64,000 nucleotides of DNA. It comes from CAUPWF01 sp964369425 (GTDB lineage Bacteria; Bacillota; Clostridia; Lachnospirales; Lachnospiraceae). Both the position numbers and the translations under genes were made by a program. Below the pieces are notes generated by a model. That model was given only the letters and a program-made list of their open reading frames with translations. It was not told the origin of the DNA and ran no database searches. The stretch is taken from contig CAYJGW010000002.1 in NCBI GenBank assembly GCA_964369425.1, forward strand, positions 1-64,000, read 5' to 3'. Of the stretch, positions 16,274 through 25,297 are shown piece after piece (the first letter of the stretch is position 1; every line of letters starts with the position of its first letter).

Positions 16274-17951
16274 AGAAAGGGTTTTATCACAGCAATACAG
16301 AGATTTTATCATCCAAAACGACGTACCGCCAAAGATAAGGAATATAGTAAACAATGAACTGTGTAAAGAGGAGATTGCCTATGGGTATCAGTGTGTATAC
16401 ATTGAAGAATCCATTGCATCTCCTCTTACTTTAAGTGAATTTTATTACAGTACAATACCTTCTTGTTATGAACTATTAGATTTAAATAGCCTAAATGATG
16501 CAGGAATCTTAGCAGTGCAAAATTACCCTACCCTAGATTTAAAGGGGGAAAATGTTTTGATAGGGATTATTGATACTGGAATAGATTACCAAAATACAGT
16601 ATTTAGGAACTTAGATGGAAAAAGTAGAATTGCAGCAATTTGGGATCAAACCATACAAGAAGGTTCACCACCTACTAATTTTATCTACGGAACGGAATAT
16701 AGGAAAGAGAAAATAGATGTAGCACTTCGAGCAGAAGATCCGCTTCAGGTGGTGCCAACAAAAGACGATGATGGACATGGTACCTATGTGGCAAGTGTTG
16801 CAGCAGGGAACGGAGATACAGACCAACCATTTTTAGGTGTAGCACCTGAAGCACAAATAGTAGTAGTAAAATTAAAAGAGGCAAAACAATATTTGAGAGA
16901 ATTCTATTTTGCAAAAGAAGATACTCCTTGCTATCAAGAAAATGACATTATGTTTGCTATGAAATATTTAAAGCAAGTAGCAGGAGAGATGCAGATGCCA
17001 ATTTCGATTTGTATAGCACTTGGATCAAACCTTGGAAGTCACATCGGTTCCTCGCCTTTGAGCGAAAATCTAAATGATTATGCAACCGAGAGTGGGATGG
17101 CGATTGTCACTGGAGTAGGAAATCTAGCTAACACTAGGCAACATTATATCAATGAGGAAGCAACAACTACAGACACGATTGAAGTACAAGTGGGGGAAAA
17201 TGTGGAAGGGTTTATTGCAGAGTTGTGGACCGATATACCTAATATCTTTGACATCAATATTATTTCACCATCTGGAGATATTGTCGCACCAGACCGAATT
17301 ACAAGAGGAGAAGGAGAAGAATATAGATTTATTTTTGAAGGGACAACGGTATACGTAGATTATAGATTGCTAGTAGAAGGGACAGGGTCAGAATTGATTT
17401 TTATGCGCTTCCAAAATCCGACAGCAGGAATTTGGAAGATACGGGTGACACCAGTAGATATCATAAATGAGATTTTTCATATTTGGTTAACGAGTGAAAC
17501 TTTTTTAACTGGCGAAGTATATTTTCTGAAATCCAATCCAGATACAACCATCTGTGAACCTGGGAATACTTGGAATCCAATTACTGTATCATACTATAAT
17601 AATTCGAACAATAGTATCGATATCAACTCTGGAAGAGGTTTCACAAGATTGGAAAATATAAAACCCGATTTTGCAGCACCAGGCGTAGACATTTTGGGTG
17701 CACTACCTAATGGGAGATTTGCCCAAAGAAGTGGATCGAGCGCAGCAATTGCGATAACAACAGGGGCTTGTGCATTATTATTAGAATGGAATGTTAATAA
17801 GCTAGGACAGGAGAATATAAGTTCAGTCCAAATAAAAAATTTGCTGATTATAGGAGCGAAAAGAGATGAGGGTATAGAGTATCCTTGTAAAAAATTTGGA
17901 TATGGTCAATTGAATTTATTTAATACGCTTCTCAAGATACGGGAATTTTAA
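16263..17951 (+). CDS. Subtilisin-like S8 protease (Csp-like, no signal peptide)
   Basis: 562 residues. The catalytic triad is visible: Asp in IGIIDTGIDY, His in DDDGHGTYVASVAAG, Ser in RSGSSAAIAITTG. The oxyanion Asn is probably in GVGNLAN. A region of about 95 residues precedes the Asp, and a ~250-residue insertion (roughly 300-480) separates the oxyanion region from the Ser, as in clostridial Csp germination proteases. There is no signal peptide, so it acts inside the cell or in the spore. The start is fixed because an in-frame stop lies at 16257. Substrate unknown; the Csp comparison is by architecture. Confidence 0.85.
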   Translation: MECKERVLSQQYRDFIIQNDVPPKIRNIVNNELCKEEIAYGYQCVYIEESIASPLTLSEFYYSTIPSCYELLDLNSLNDAGILAVQNYPTLDLKGENVLIGIIDTGIDYQNTVFRNLDGKSRIAAIWDQTIQEGSPPTNFIYGTEYRKEKIDVALRAEDPLQVVPTKDDDGHGTYVASVAAGNGDTDQPFLGVAPEAQIVVVKLKEAKQYLREFYFAKEDTPCYQENDIMFAMKYLKQVAGEMQMPISICIALGSNLGSHIGSSPLSENLNDYATESGMAIVTGVGNLANTRQHYINEEATTTDTIEVQVGENVEGFIAELWTDIPNIFDINIISPSGDIVAPDRITRGEGEEYRFIFEGTTVYVDYRLLVEGTGSELIFMRFQNPTAGIWKIRVTPVDIINEIFHIWLTSETFLTGEVYFLKSNPDTTICEPGNTWNPITVSYYNNSNNSIDINSGRGFTRLENIKPDFAAPGVDILGALPNGRFAQRSGSSAAIAITTGACALLLEWNVNKLGQENISSVQIKNLLIIGAKRDEGIEYPCKKFGYGQLNLFNTLLKIREF

Positions 17952-18007
17952 ATTGTAATTACTTATCATATTTAGTAAAATGTAGAGAATAGTGAAGAGA
18001 AGATGAA

Positions 18008-18049
18008 TCTTAATCACTTCTTAATCAGTTCACATCTTTTATCTTAATC
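18008..18049 (+). promoter_or_regulatory. Three TCTTAATC direct repeats, putative response-regulator site
   Basis: TCTTAATC occurs at 18008-18015, 18019-18026 and 18042-18049. Start-to-start distances are 11 and 23 bp, about one and two helical turns. Such phased direct repeats are the usual binding pattern of OmpR-family regulators, and the next gene encodes one, so autoregulation is likely (inference). Confidence 0.5.
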
Positions 18050-18089
18050 TCACCTATGAGATAATCGAGCCAGAACAAGGAGGGGCAAC

Positions 18090-18785
18090 ATGTATAACGT
18101 ATTAATCTGTGATGATGAAAAGGATATTGTAAATGCTTTGGAGATTTATCTAGGTGTAGGCGAGTATAGGATTTTTAAAGCATATAACGGCCGTGAGGCT
18201 TTAGAAATCGTGCAAAAAGAAGAGATACAATTGGTGGTGTTAGATGTGATGATGCCTGTAATGGATGGAATAGAAGCAATGGGAGAAATCCGAAAGATTA
18301 GCAATGTTCCAGTCATACTTCTAACAGCTAAAAGTGAGGATCATGATAAAATTATGGGACTCAATAGTGGAGCAGATGATTATGTAACAAAGCCCTTTAA
18401 CCCTGTTGAAGTTCTTGCACGTGTCAAATCACAATTACGTAGATATGTACACTTAGGTGCAGGAACGGTAGCTTCTGATTCCGTACGAATCGGAGGCATC
18501 GAGTTAAACGATATGACAAAAATTGTGACTGTGGATGGAGACGAAATCCGATTGACACCAACAGAATATGACATTTTAAAACTATTGATGAAAAATCCTG
18601 GAAGAGTGTTTTCACCTGAAGCCATTTATGGGAAGATTTGGAGCAATTCACCACTTGGCATTCAAAACACAGTAGCAGTTCATATCAGACATTTACGTGA
18701 GAAACTAGAGATTAATCCTAGCGAACCACGCTATATCAAGATGGTGTGGGGGCAAGGATACAAGATGGAAGACAATGGGTGTTAA
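18090..18785 (+). CDS. OmpR-family response regulator
   Basis: 231 residues. Receiver domain at 1-120 with the acidic pocket (CDDEKD), phosphorylation Asp in VVLDVMMP, Thr/Ser in LLTAKS and Lys in TKPFNP. A winged-helix DNA-binding domain of OmpR/PhoB type follows (about 130-228; TPTEYDILKLLMKNPGRVFS and VHIRHLREKLE). It resembles VanR-like regulators by pattern. AAGGAGGGG lies before the ATG. The kinase gene begins 3 bases after its stop, so the pair forms one two-component system. Confidence 0.92.
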   Translation: MYNVLICDDEKDIVNALEIYLGVGEYRIFKAYNGREALEIVQKEEIQLVVLDVMMPVMDGIEAMGEIRKISNVPVILLTAKSEDHDKIMGLNSGADDYVTKPFNPVEVLARVKSQLRRYVHLGAGTVASDSVRIGGIELNDMTKIVTVDGDEIRLTPTEYDILKLLMKNPGRVFSPEAIYGKIWSNSPLGIQNTVAVHIRHLREKLEINPSEPRYIKMVWGQGYKMEDNGC

Positions 18786-18788
18786 GAG

Positions 18789-20696
18789 ATGAGATGGATG
18801 TATAAAACATGGGGAAAGATTACGATATTTTTATTATTGATAATTGGTATTCTTGTACTTGGTGGAGGACTTATTGGCTATTTTTCAACAGAAGCGAATT
18901 CAGATCGATACTTGAATTACGGCAGCAATAAAGAAGAAGTAATAGAAAATATGTTACAAGCAGAAATCAATGTGCATATTGAACAGCAACTCCCAACAGT
19001 ATATTCTATGTTAATGGATATTGGATTCGACATAGAGGCAGAGGAACATAAGTTAGAACAAGTATTACCGAATACAAAATATAGAATTTGGTATGATGAG
19101 GAATTGGTAGCATCAAACTATGAAAGAGAAGAGTATGTAGAATCTAGAGAAAGCACAGAGATTCTAACGTTTTATCTAGAAGATGGAACTTATCAAGACG
19201 TTGTAGTAAAAATGGAACTCTTTTTCTTAGATGGTTTCCTTTCAGAAGACTTTATAGAAAATCATACTGCAAATTTGAAAGAAGAGTATGAAAGCTGGGA
19301 ACAGATTGCAAGTTACCAGAATTACTTCTTAGGTGGAGCTATTGTAGCAGGCATTTTGTCACTGGTTCTTTTGATATTATCGATTGTTGTAGCAGGAAGA
19401 ACAGAAGAGAAAGAAATCCACTTAAATGCGTTTGATAAGATACCGCTAGATATCATAGGTGCTGTATGGCTAGTAATGTTAGCTATCGGGGCAAGTGCAA
19501 TGGGTGATGGTGCACTTTTAGGTGTCGTAATGCTCGGGTTGTGTGTATTACTTGCAAGTGCAACGTTCCTTAGCTTCTGTGCAAGAGTGAAAGCAGGAAA
19601 ATGGTGGCGAAATATCCTAATTGTAAAAGCGGTAACATGGATATGGAAAAAAGTGAAGCTTTTGAGTTGGTTCCTAAAAGAAGATTTTATTCATACCAAG
19701 ATGCTACGACAAGCACTTATTATTATCATAGGAGTGACAGTAGTAGAGGGGATGCTAATTCTTGTATGGTTTGGCGGATGGGGTGATATCTATGTTGTAG
19801 CCTTGTGGATGCTCATCTTTATAGGAAATGCTGCACTTAGTATCTCATGGTTATTAGTATGTAAGAATTTCCAATACTTAAAAGATGCTACAATAAAAGT
19901 TGTAAATGGGGATATCAATCACAAAATAGACACAACAACAATGATTGGTGAATATCAGGAATTTGCTGAAGCAATTAATCGTATCGGGACTGGCATGAAT
20001 CATGCAATGGAAGAGCGAATCAAGAGTGAGCGTCTAAAGTCAGAATTGATTACAAATGTTTCGCATGACATTAAGACACCACTCACTTCTATCATAAACT
20101 ATGTGGATTTGATTAAAAAAGCGGATTGTGAAAACGGAGAAGTAAATGAATATATTGAAGTATTAGATCGACAATCTCAAAAGTTAAAAAAACTGATTAC
20201 TGATTTGGTGGAAGCATCTAAGATATCTTCAGGAAATATAAAGATAAATTTGGAAAAAACAGACCTATGCGTAATGGTAAGACAGTTGGAAGGCGAGTTT
20301 TTAGAGCGTTTAGAAAAAGCAGAATTAGAGTTGGTTGTCTCACATCCAGAAAGACCAGTATATGTAATGGCGGACGGAAGACAGATGCAAAGAATTTGTG
20401 ATAATCTAATGAATAATATCCTCAAATATTCTATGAATAAAACAAGGGTTTATCTTACAGTGGAGGAAAAAAGTACAGCGATTTCCTTGACCTTTAGAAA
20501 TATGTCCAAAGAGAAGCTAAATATCAATCCAAGTGAATTGATGGAGCGATTTGTACGAGGCGATGAGTCGAGAAATACAGAAGGGAATGGACTTGGGTTA
20601 TCTATAGCTGATAGTCTTGCACAGGCACAAGGTGCAGATATGGAAATTGTTATTGATGGTGATTTGTTTAAAGTGGTAATAGAGTTTACAAGATAG
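18789..20696 (+). CDS. Multi-pass membrane sensor histidine kinase
   Basis: 635 residues. An N-terminal membrane helix (about 10-35), an extracytoplasmic domain of about 135 residues, then several further membrane segments between about 175 and 370 (LIIIIGVTVVEGMLILVWFGGW is split across one of them). A HAMP-like stretch leads to the HisKA domain with phospho-acceptor His near 425 (SHDIKTPLTSI). The N box (NLMNNILKYS) and G box (GNGLGLSIADSL) define the ATPase domain. It phosphorylates the regulator encoded just upstream. Signal unknown. A hairpin terminator follows the gene. Confidence 0.9.
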   Translation: MRWMYKTWGKITIFLLLIIGILVLGGGLIGYFSTEANSDRYLNYGSNKEEVIENMLQAEINVHIEQQLPTVYSMLMDIGFDIEAEEHKLEQVLPNTKYRIWYDEELVASNYEREEYVESRESTEILTFYLEDGTYQDVVVKMELFFLDGFLSEDFIENHTANLKEEYESWEQIASYQNYFLGGAIVAGILSLVLLILSIVVAGRTEEKEIHLNAFDKIPLDIIGAVWLVMLAIGASAMGDGALLGVVMLGLCVLLASATFLSFCARVKAGKWWRNILIVKAVTWIWKKVKLLSWFLKEDFIHTKMLRQALIIIIGVTVVEGMLILVWFGGWGDIYVVALWMLIFIGNAALSISWLLVCKNFQYLKDATIKVVNGDINHKIDTTTMIGEYQEFAEAINRIGTGMNHAMEERIKSERLKSELITNVSHDIKTPLTSIINYVDLIKKADCENGEVNEYIEVLDRQSQKLKKLITDLVEASKISSGNIKINLEKTDLCVMVRQLEGEFLERLEKAELELVVSHPERPVYVMADGRQMQRICDNLMNNILKYSMNKTRVYLTVEEKSTAISLTFRNMSKEKLNINPSELMERFVRGDESRNTEGNGLGLSIADSLAQAQGADMEIVIDGDLFKVVIEFTR

Positions 20697-20730
20697 GTAA
20701 CAGAACCTGCTTAATAAAGACAAAGGAAGC

Positions 20731-20768
20731 GACAAATAAAAAGAGGGGTTTCCCTCTTTTTATTTGTC
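20731..20768 (+). terminator. Rho-independent terminator after the two-component system
   Basis: Perfect 17-bp inverted repeat, arms 20731-20747 and 20752-20768 with loop GTTT; the right arm is T-rich. Confidence 0.88.
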
Positions 20769-20779
20769 TAGAGTTATGA

Positions 20780-21296
20780 TTACACAACAGCTTCAATTAT
20801 AATTCGGTTATTGAGCTCTACATGTTTTATACCTATAACTTTAGCGTATATCCTTTTTCTAGATGGTGGTAATCTAAATATTCAAGTGCCCATCTTGGAT
20901 GAATTGGTTTTTATCTTTTAAAGCAGCAGAATAGGTTGAATTTTTAATTAATTCATCAGAAAGGAATTGATCCTGTATTTCCTGAGTTTGGATAGCTTCA
21001 CAGAAAGAATTCTCACGTAAGAGAATTCTTGTAAATGACGAAGTAAATAATTCTTCTGATTGAAAATCATTATTACTCAACATTTGAAAATCCAAACTGA
21101 CAACAATATATTTTTCTCTTAGAAAGTTAGGTAAAGCACCTAATGTGGTGGTTTTCCCGAATTGTCTCGCACGATTGATAGTGAAGTATTTTTTTTTATC
21201 AATCAATGACTCGATATATTGAAGGCGGGAGGTTAAATTAACCATATAATGTTCAGAGGGATTACAAACACCTTCTATATTGAAATATTTACACAT
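20780..21296 (-). pseudogene. Relic of an AAA-type ATP-binding/PD-(D/E)XK protein
   Basis: An open frame of 140 codons (20874-21296) carries the N terminus of a large ATP-binding protein family common in Lachnospiraceae: CNPSEHYMVNL, then a Walker A-like RARQFGKTTTLGAL. It stops at DGHLNI. Downstream on the same strand two other frames continue the family's C-terminal end: EYLDYHHLEKGYTL (one-base shift), then KVIGIKHVELNNRIIIEAVV (second shift) ending at 20780. Full-length members are about 500 residues; the middle is deleted here. Two frameshifts plus the deletion make it a pseudogene. Confidence 0.75.
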
Positions 21297-21467
21297 AATT
21301 AATTACACTCCCTTCAAAAAATCGCAAAATCATCTTGTTATATCCATCTATTATAGTACACATTTTATGTGATACCAAGTGAGAAATATATTGCCTTAAA
21401 AGTGAAGATATCATATAATTATGACACGAGAATAAAGAGAAAATATAGAGAAAGAATAGGTGAAAAT

Positions 21468-21893
21468 ATGGAAAGAGAGATGTTATCAACCTCTTATGTG
21501 ACAGGACTTCAGCACATAGGATTACCGACAGAGGACATGGAAAAAACAGTAGGTTTTTACAAGCGACTGGGTTTTAAGATTGCTTATGAGACTGTATTAG
21601 AAGCTGACAATGTAAGAGTAGTGTTTATGAAGTTAACTAATCTAATGATAGAGGCCTATGAGGTAAAAGAAGCTGCTAAGGTATATGGTGCGATTGATCA
21701 TATTGCAATTGATGTATCAGATATAGGGGCAGTGTATAAAGAAATCTGTGAGATGGGGTTAAATAACTTGAATGACAAAGTAAATGAACTTCCATTTTGG
21801 GAGAATGGAGTTAAATTCTTTACGATTGAAGGTCCAAATAAAGAGCGAGTGGAATTTGGTCAATTATTACCTTGCGCTGAGGAAAATACATAA
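21468..21893 (+). CDS. Glyoxalase/VOC family metalloprotein
   Basis: 141 residues with two beta-alpha-beta-beta-beta modules. The four metal ligands of glyoxalase I-like enzymes can be placed: His in GLQHIGLPT, Glu in IEAYE, His in IDHIAIDV, Glu in ERVEFGQ. Substrate is unknown; members act on methylglyoxal adducts, antibiotics or other small molecules. The start at 21468 is chosen from AGGTGA at 21459; the longer frame from 21369 adds residues unlike the family. The S66 peptidase gene follows after 46 bases, probably co-transcribed. Confidence 0.8.
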   Translation: MEREMLSTSYVTGLQHIGLPTEDMEKTVGFYKRLGFKIAYETVLEADNVRVVFMKLTNLMIEAYEVKEAAKVYGAIDHIAIDVSDIGAVYKEICEMGLNNLNDKVNELPFWENGVKFFTIEGPNKERVEFGQLLPCAEENT

Positions 21894-21939
21894 AAACACA
21901 AGAAATCTTAGCAGAGTATATAGCAAAGGGAGAGCGGAA

Positions 21940-22806
21940 ATGATAAAAAAAATACAAGGGAAAATAGGGATTACTTGTTGCTCAAATTTAAATTCACCGA
22001 AACTCAAGGAGAGTAATGAAAAGTTAATTAGAATTTTGGGAGAGATGGGGATAGAGGCAAAATTAAGTAAGTATATCTATCAAGAAGATGCTTCTTGTTA
22101 TCCTTCGCCACAAGAAAAAGTAGCTGAATTAATGCGTTTTTATCAAGATGATGAGATTACTACGATTTGTGATATCTCTGGAGGGGATATGGCAAACCAA
22201 TTGTTGAGATACATTGATTTTGATATAATTAAAAATTCTAATAAACAATTTTGGGGATACAGTGATTTATCCACAATTATCAATGCAATTTATCATAAAA
22301 CAGGAAAGTCTTCTGTGTTATACCATTTGCCAAATCTGGTTTATGACAAGATTGGTCATAGAATAAAAGAATTTTTTGATTTTGTACAGGAAGAAAAACA
22401 GCAATTATTTATGCCAGATTATCGGTTTGTAAGAGGAGATAAGATGTCAGGGGTTGTGGTTGGTGGGAATATGCGTTGTCTATTAAAACTTGCTGGAACA
22501 GGATGTTTTCCAGATGTAAAGGGGAAAATATTAGTTCTAGAAGTACTAGATGGAGATGTTCCTAGAATGATAACATTCTTATCACAGTACCAACAGTTAG
22601 GCGTTTTTGATGATATTGCTGGTCTGATTTTGGGGAGGTTCACAAAGATGGAGAATCTTCAGAAGAAGCCTACTATTGAAGATCTTGTAACGGAATATCT
22701 GCCAAAGGAGATACCAATTATTAAAACATCACAAATTGGACATGATGCAGATTCTAGAGCAATTATAATTGGAGAATACTTAGAAATTGATAATAATATT
22801 GCTTAA
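21940..22806 (+). CDS. S66 family serine peptidase (LD-carboxypeptidase/MccF-like)
   Basis: 288 residues. The nucleophile Ser is in FWGYSDLSTI, the acidic residue in LVLEVLDGD and the His in SQIGHDADSRAI, matching the Ser-Glu-His triad of S66 peptidases. Members either trim the terminal D-Ala of muropeptides in the cytoplasm or, in MccF types, cleave peptide-nucleotide antibiotics; the sequence does not decide which. The start at 21940 has GGGAGAGCGG upstream. The longer frame from 21784 overlaps the VOC gene in another phase and is rejected. Confidence 0.8.
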   Translation: MIKKIQGKIGITCCSNLNSPKLKESNEKLIRILGEMGIEAKLSKYIYQEDASCYPSPQEKVAELMRFYQDDEITTICDISGGDMANQLLRYIDFDIIKNSNKQFWGYSDLSTIINAIYHKTGKSSVLYHLPNLVYDKIGHRIKEFFDFVQEEKQQLFMPDYRFVRGDKMSGVVVGGNMRCLLKLAGTGCFPDVKGKILVLEVLDGDVPRMITFLSQYQQLGVFDDIAGLILGRFTKMENLQKKPTIEDLVTEYLPKEIPIIKTSQIGHDADSRAIIIGEYLEIDNNIA

Positions 22807-22872
22807 AAAGTTTCTATAACTTATTATGATATAAACGCATTGGAGAATGTATGGGAGCAAAGGGAGGCATAT

Positions 22873-23094
22873 ATGAAATACAGACCACTTGCACTTGGAA
22901 TTGATAATTTTGAAAAAATAATTAATCAAGGTTACTACTACGTGGATAAGAGTATGCTGATAAAGCAACTATTAGACCGTAAATCTGAAGTGACTTTATT
23001 CACAGGACTTAATAATCTTAAGATCGTGTCCATTGAAAACAAAACGTATGGAGTTGGACTTTTTAAGAAGACTTGTCGAGTGAGGAAGGGATAG
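22873..23094 (+). pseudogene. Internally deleted AAA-ATPase-like protein relic
   Basis: 73 codons. The first ~45 residues are the typical opening of PF09820-type AAA-ATPase-like proteins (MKYRPLALGIDNFEKII, YYYVDKSMLIKQLL, VTLFT), which should continue into a Walker A motif. Instead the frame jumps to a short tail (YGVGLFKKTCRVRKG) resembling the far C terminus of the same family's nuclease-like domain. About 450 residues are missing, joined in frame. A good site (GGGAGG) and an intact frame mean a peptide may still be made, but the ATPase cannot work. Confidence 0.7.
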
Positions 23095-23101
23095 TGTCAA
23101 A

Positions 23102-23151
23102 AGCACGAGGACTAGAAGTAAGTGAATCATCTAGCGCTCGTGCTATTTTTT
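23102..23151. terminator. Hairpin terminator between convergent units
   Basis: AGCACGAG (23102-23109) pairs with CTCGTGCT (23137-23144), with a secondary CTAG/CTAG pairing inside, then six T at 23146-23151. It ends the relic transcript and lies just beyond the yeiH-like stop. Confidence 0.7.
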
Positions 23152-23156
23152 ATACT

Positions 23157-24290
23157 TTATACAATACCCATACAGATTTCAACGGCTAGTGCCACAATAA
23201 CCACTAATGCGGAGATGATGAATCCATGCAACATAGGTGCAAATCCTGAACTGCGAATATCTCGAAAGTTTGTATTTAATCCGATGGCAGCAAGGGCCGT
23301 TACCATTAATAGCTTACTTACTTCTTTTGCGAAGGTAGAAATACCAACAGGTATGATACCGAAACTATTGATAATGGAAAGTGCAACAAAACCGATAATA
23401 AACCAAGGGAAAATCGAGAGGAAATTCACCTTTCCAAGTGACTCTTCTTGCATATCAGTTGGAATAGAAGTACAACTATCAGCTCCTAGTTTATCCAATT
23501 GGCTCACCTCATATTTTTCAACATTCATATTTAAGTGAGCAAGAGTCTGCTTATACGAAGCGTGTTTCTTTTGTTTAAGACGAACATTAATATATGCAAA
23601 AACCAACACTACAGGAATAATAGATAAAGTACGAGTTAGTTTCACCATGGTTGCAAAGTCACCAGCTGCTTCGCTATACGCATATCCAGCAGCTACTACA
23701 CTAGAGGTATCATTTACTGCAGTACCAGCCCATAAACCGTAAGCCATATCGTTTAACCCAAGAAAAGTACCCATAAATGGAAAAGCAATTATCATTATCA
23801 TATCAAATATAAAAGTAGCAGACATGGCATAAGCAATTTCTCGGTCTTCAGCATCGATAACTGGTGCGATTGCAGCTATAGCAGATCCGCCACAGATTCC
23901 AGTTCCAGCGGAAATTAAATTCGATAATTTCCAATCCAATCCAAGTGCTTTTCCAATAAAATACCCACCGCCAAAGCAGGTTAATAATGTAAAAAACATA
24001 ACTGCGAGTGAAAGCGAGCCTACAGTAAGAATGGTCTGGATGCTTAAAGAGGCACCAAGTAGTATGATTGCAAATTTCAGAATTTTTTTGGATGTAAATT
24101 TCAATCCATCCTTAAGCGAAGTCGTATCGAACATACTATTGAAGACCATGCCTATGAATAAGGCGATAACGGAAGCTCCGATTAGATGTATTGGCAACAA
24201 CCCTTCTATGAATTGTGAGAGAATTGCAATGCATAAGGCAACGGCTATACCAGGAGTGACTTTTCTTGTTTTTTCTACAATTGTTTTCAT
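23157..24290 (-). CDS. yeiH: YeiH/UPF0324 family membrane transporter
   Basis: 377 residues, about ten hydrophobic segments. The early segment (VALCIAILSQFIEG), the glycine-rich GTGICGGSAIAAIAPVI and the region WAGTAVNDTSSVVAAG are hallmarks of the YeiH (UPF0324) family. Some members have been proposed to export sulfate or sulfonate-derived compounds, but activity is not firmly established. A cytoplasmic loop (about 230-290) separates two halves. GAGGA precedes the ATG. It diverges from a LysR-type regulator, the usual arrangement for this transporter. Confidence 0.85.
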   Translation of the reverse strand: MKTIVEKTRKVTPGIAVALCIAILSQFIEGLLPIHLIGASVIALFIGMVFNSMFDTTSLKDGLKFTSKKILKFAIILLGASLSIQTILTVGSLSLAVMFFTLLTCFGGGYFIGKALGLDWKLSNLISAGTGICGGSAIAAIAPVIDAEDREIAYAMSATFIFDMIMIIAFPFMGTFLGLNDMAYGLWAGTAVNDTSSVVAAGYAYSEAAGDFATMVKLTRTLSIIPVVLVFAYINVRLKQKKHASYKQTLAHLNMNVEKYEVSQLDKLGADSCTSIPTDMQEESLGKVNFLSIFPWFIIGFVALSIINSFGIIPVGISTFAKEVSKLLMVTALAAIGLNTNFRDIRSSGFAPMLHGFIISALVVIVALAVEICMGIV

Positions 24291-24327
24291 TTTTGATTTC
24301 CTCTTTTCCTTTTTTGTTTTGAACTTG

Positions 24328-24364
24328 TTATCATACGGTTGATTTTATACTAATAAAATGATAA
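24328..24364. promoter_or_regulatory. Inverted repeat in the yeiH/LysR divergent region
   Basis: TTATCAT (24328-24334) and ATGATAA (24358-24364) flank 23 bp in the 128-bp divergent region. Inside is a weak plus-strand promoter, TTGATT (24339-24344), 17 bp, TAAAGT (24362-24367). The repeat is a candidate LysR-type regulator site; A/T-rich sequence makes chance matches possible. Confidence 0.4.
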
Positions 24365-24418
24365 AGTAAAATAATCAAACAGAATCAAATGATAATAAAT
24401 ATTTATTAAGGAGGAATA

Positions 24419-25297
24419 ATGATTGATAATAGGATTTTTACATTTTTAGAATTGTGTACTGTAATGAATTATCACAAAACGGCAGAGAATCTTAATATGA
24501 CACAACCAGCAGTTACACAGCATATAAAATACCTAGAAAATATGTATGGTTGCAAGTTATTTGTATATGAGAATAAAAAATTAAGTATCACAAAGAAAGG
24601 CTTGGAGTTAGAGCGTTATGCACGTACGATTATCGCAATTAACCAAGCAGCTTCTCAAGAGCTTATAAAAAGTGAGAAAATCCAGATAAAAATAGGAGCA
24701 ACAAAAACAATTGGTGACTATATGTTAGATGAAGCAGTGATAAATCTAATCAGGGATGAGAGGTACGAAGTCAGTATTATTATAGATAATACGGCAAAGT
24801 TGCTAGAGCGGTTAAATCATTTTGAACTCGATTTAGTAATTCTAGAAGGGTACGTAGATAAGGAAAAATATAATCACATTAAAATCAAAACAGCGGAAAT
24901 TGTAGGGATTTGTGCTAAGAGCCACCCTTTTGTAGGGAAAGAAATCAGCTTAGAAGATATTTTTCGAGAGGGAGTAGCACTCAGAGAAAAAGGGTCTGGA
25001 ACAAGAAATGTATTTGAGCATTATTTGTATCAGCAAGGATATACGATAGAATCATTTGTACAAAGAGCAGTAATTAGCAGTAATCGACTGATTGAGAGAG
25101 TAGTAGAGAATCAAGCAGCCATTTCATTTGTATACGATAGTATACCGAAACAAAATGGTAATCTTGAAACTTTTAGAATCAAAGGTGAACGGATTCAACA
25201 TGAATTTAATTATGTTTTTTTAAATGAAGAAGTAGCAAAAAAGTCGATATCACTTATGGATTTTGAAAGTACGCTAAAAAGGAGTAAATTAAAATGA
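24419..25297 (+). CDS. LysR-type transcriptional regulator
   Basis: 292 residues. The N-terminal winged helix-turn-helix is typical (FLELCTVMNYHKTAENL, NMTQPAVTQHIKYLE), followed by a two-lobed periplasmic-binding-protein-like effector domain from about residue 90. AAGGAGG lies 5 bases before the ATG. It diverges from yeiH, suggesting CysL/YeiE-like control of that transporter. Its stop overlaps the adenosine deaminase start by four bases (ATGA), tying its translation to a purine gene. The effector is unknown. Confidence 0.9.
   Translation: MIDNRIFTFLELCTVMNYHKTAENLNMTQPAVTQHIKYLENMYGCKLFVYENKKLSITKKGLELERYARTIIAINQAASQELIKSEKIQIKIGATKTIGDYMLDEAVINLIRDERYEVSIIIDNTAKLLERLNHFELDLVILEGYVDKEKYNHIKIKTAEIVGICAKSHPFVGKEISLEDIFREGVALREKGSGTRNVFEHYLYQQGYTIESFVQRAVISSNRLIERVVENQAAISFVYDSIPKQNGNLETFRIKGERIQHEFNYVFLNEEVAKKSISLMDFESTLKRSKLK

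Noticed and set aside
21784..21939. N-terminal extension of the S66 peptidase
   Set aside because: It runs through the end of the VOC gene in another phase; a good ribosome site supports the ATG at 21940.
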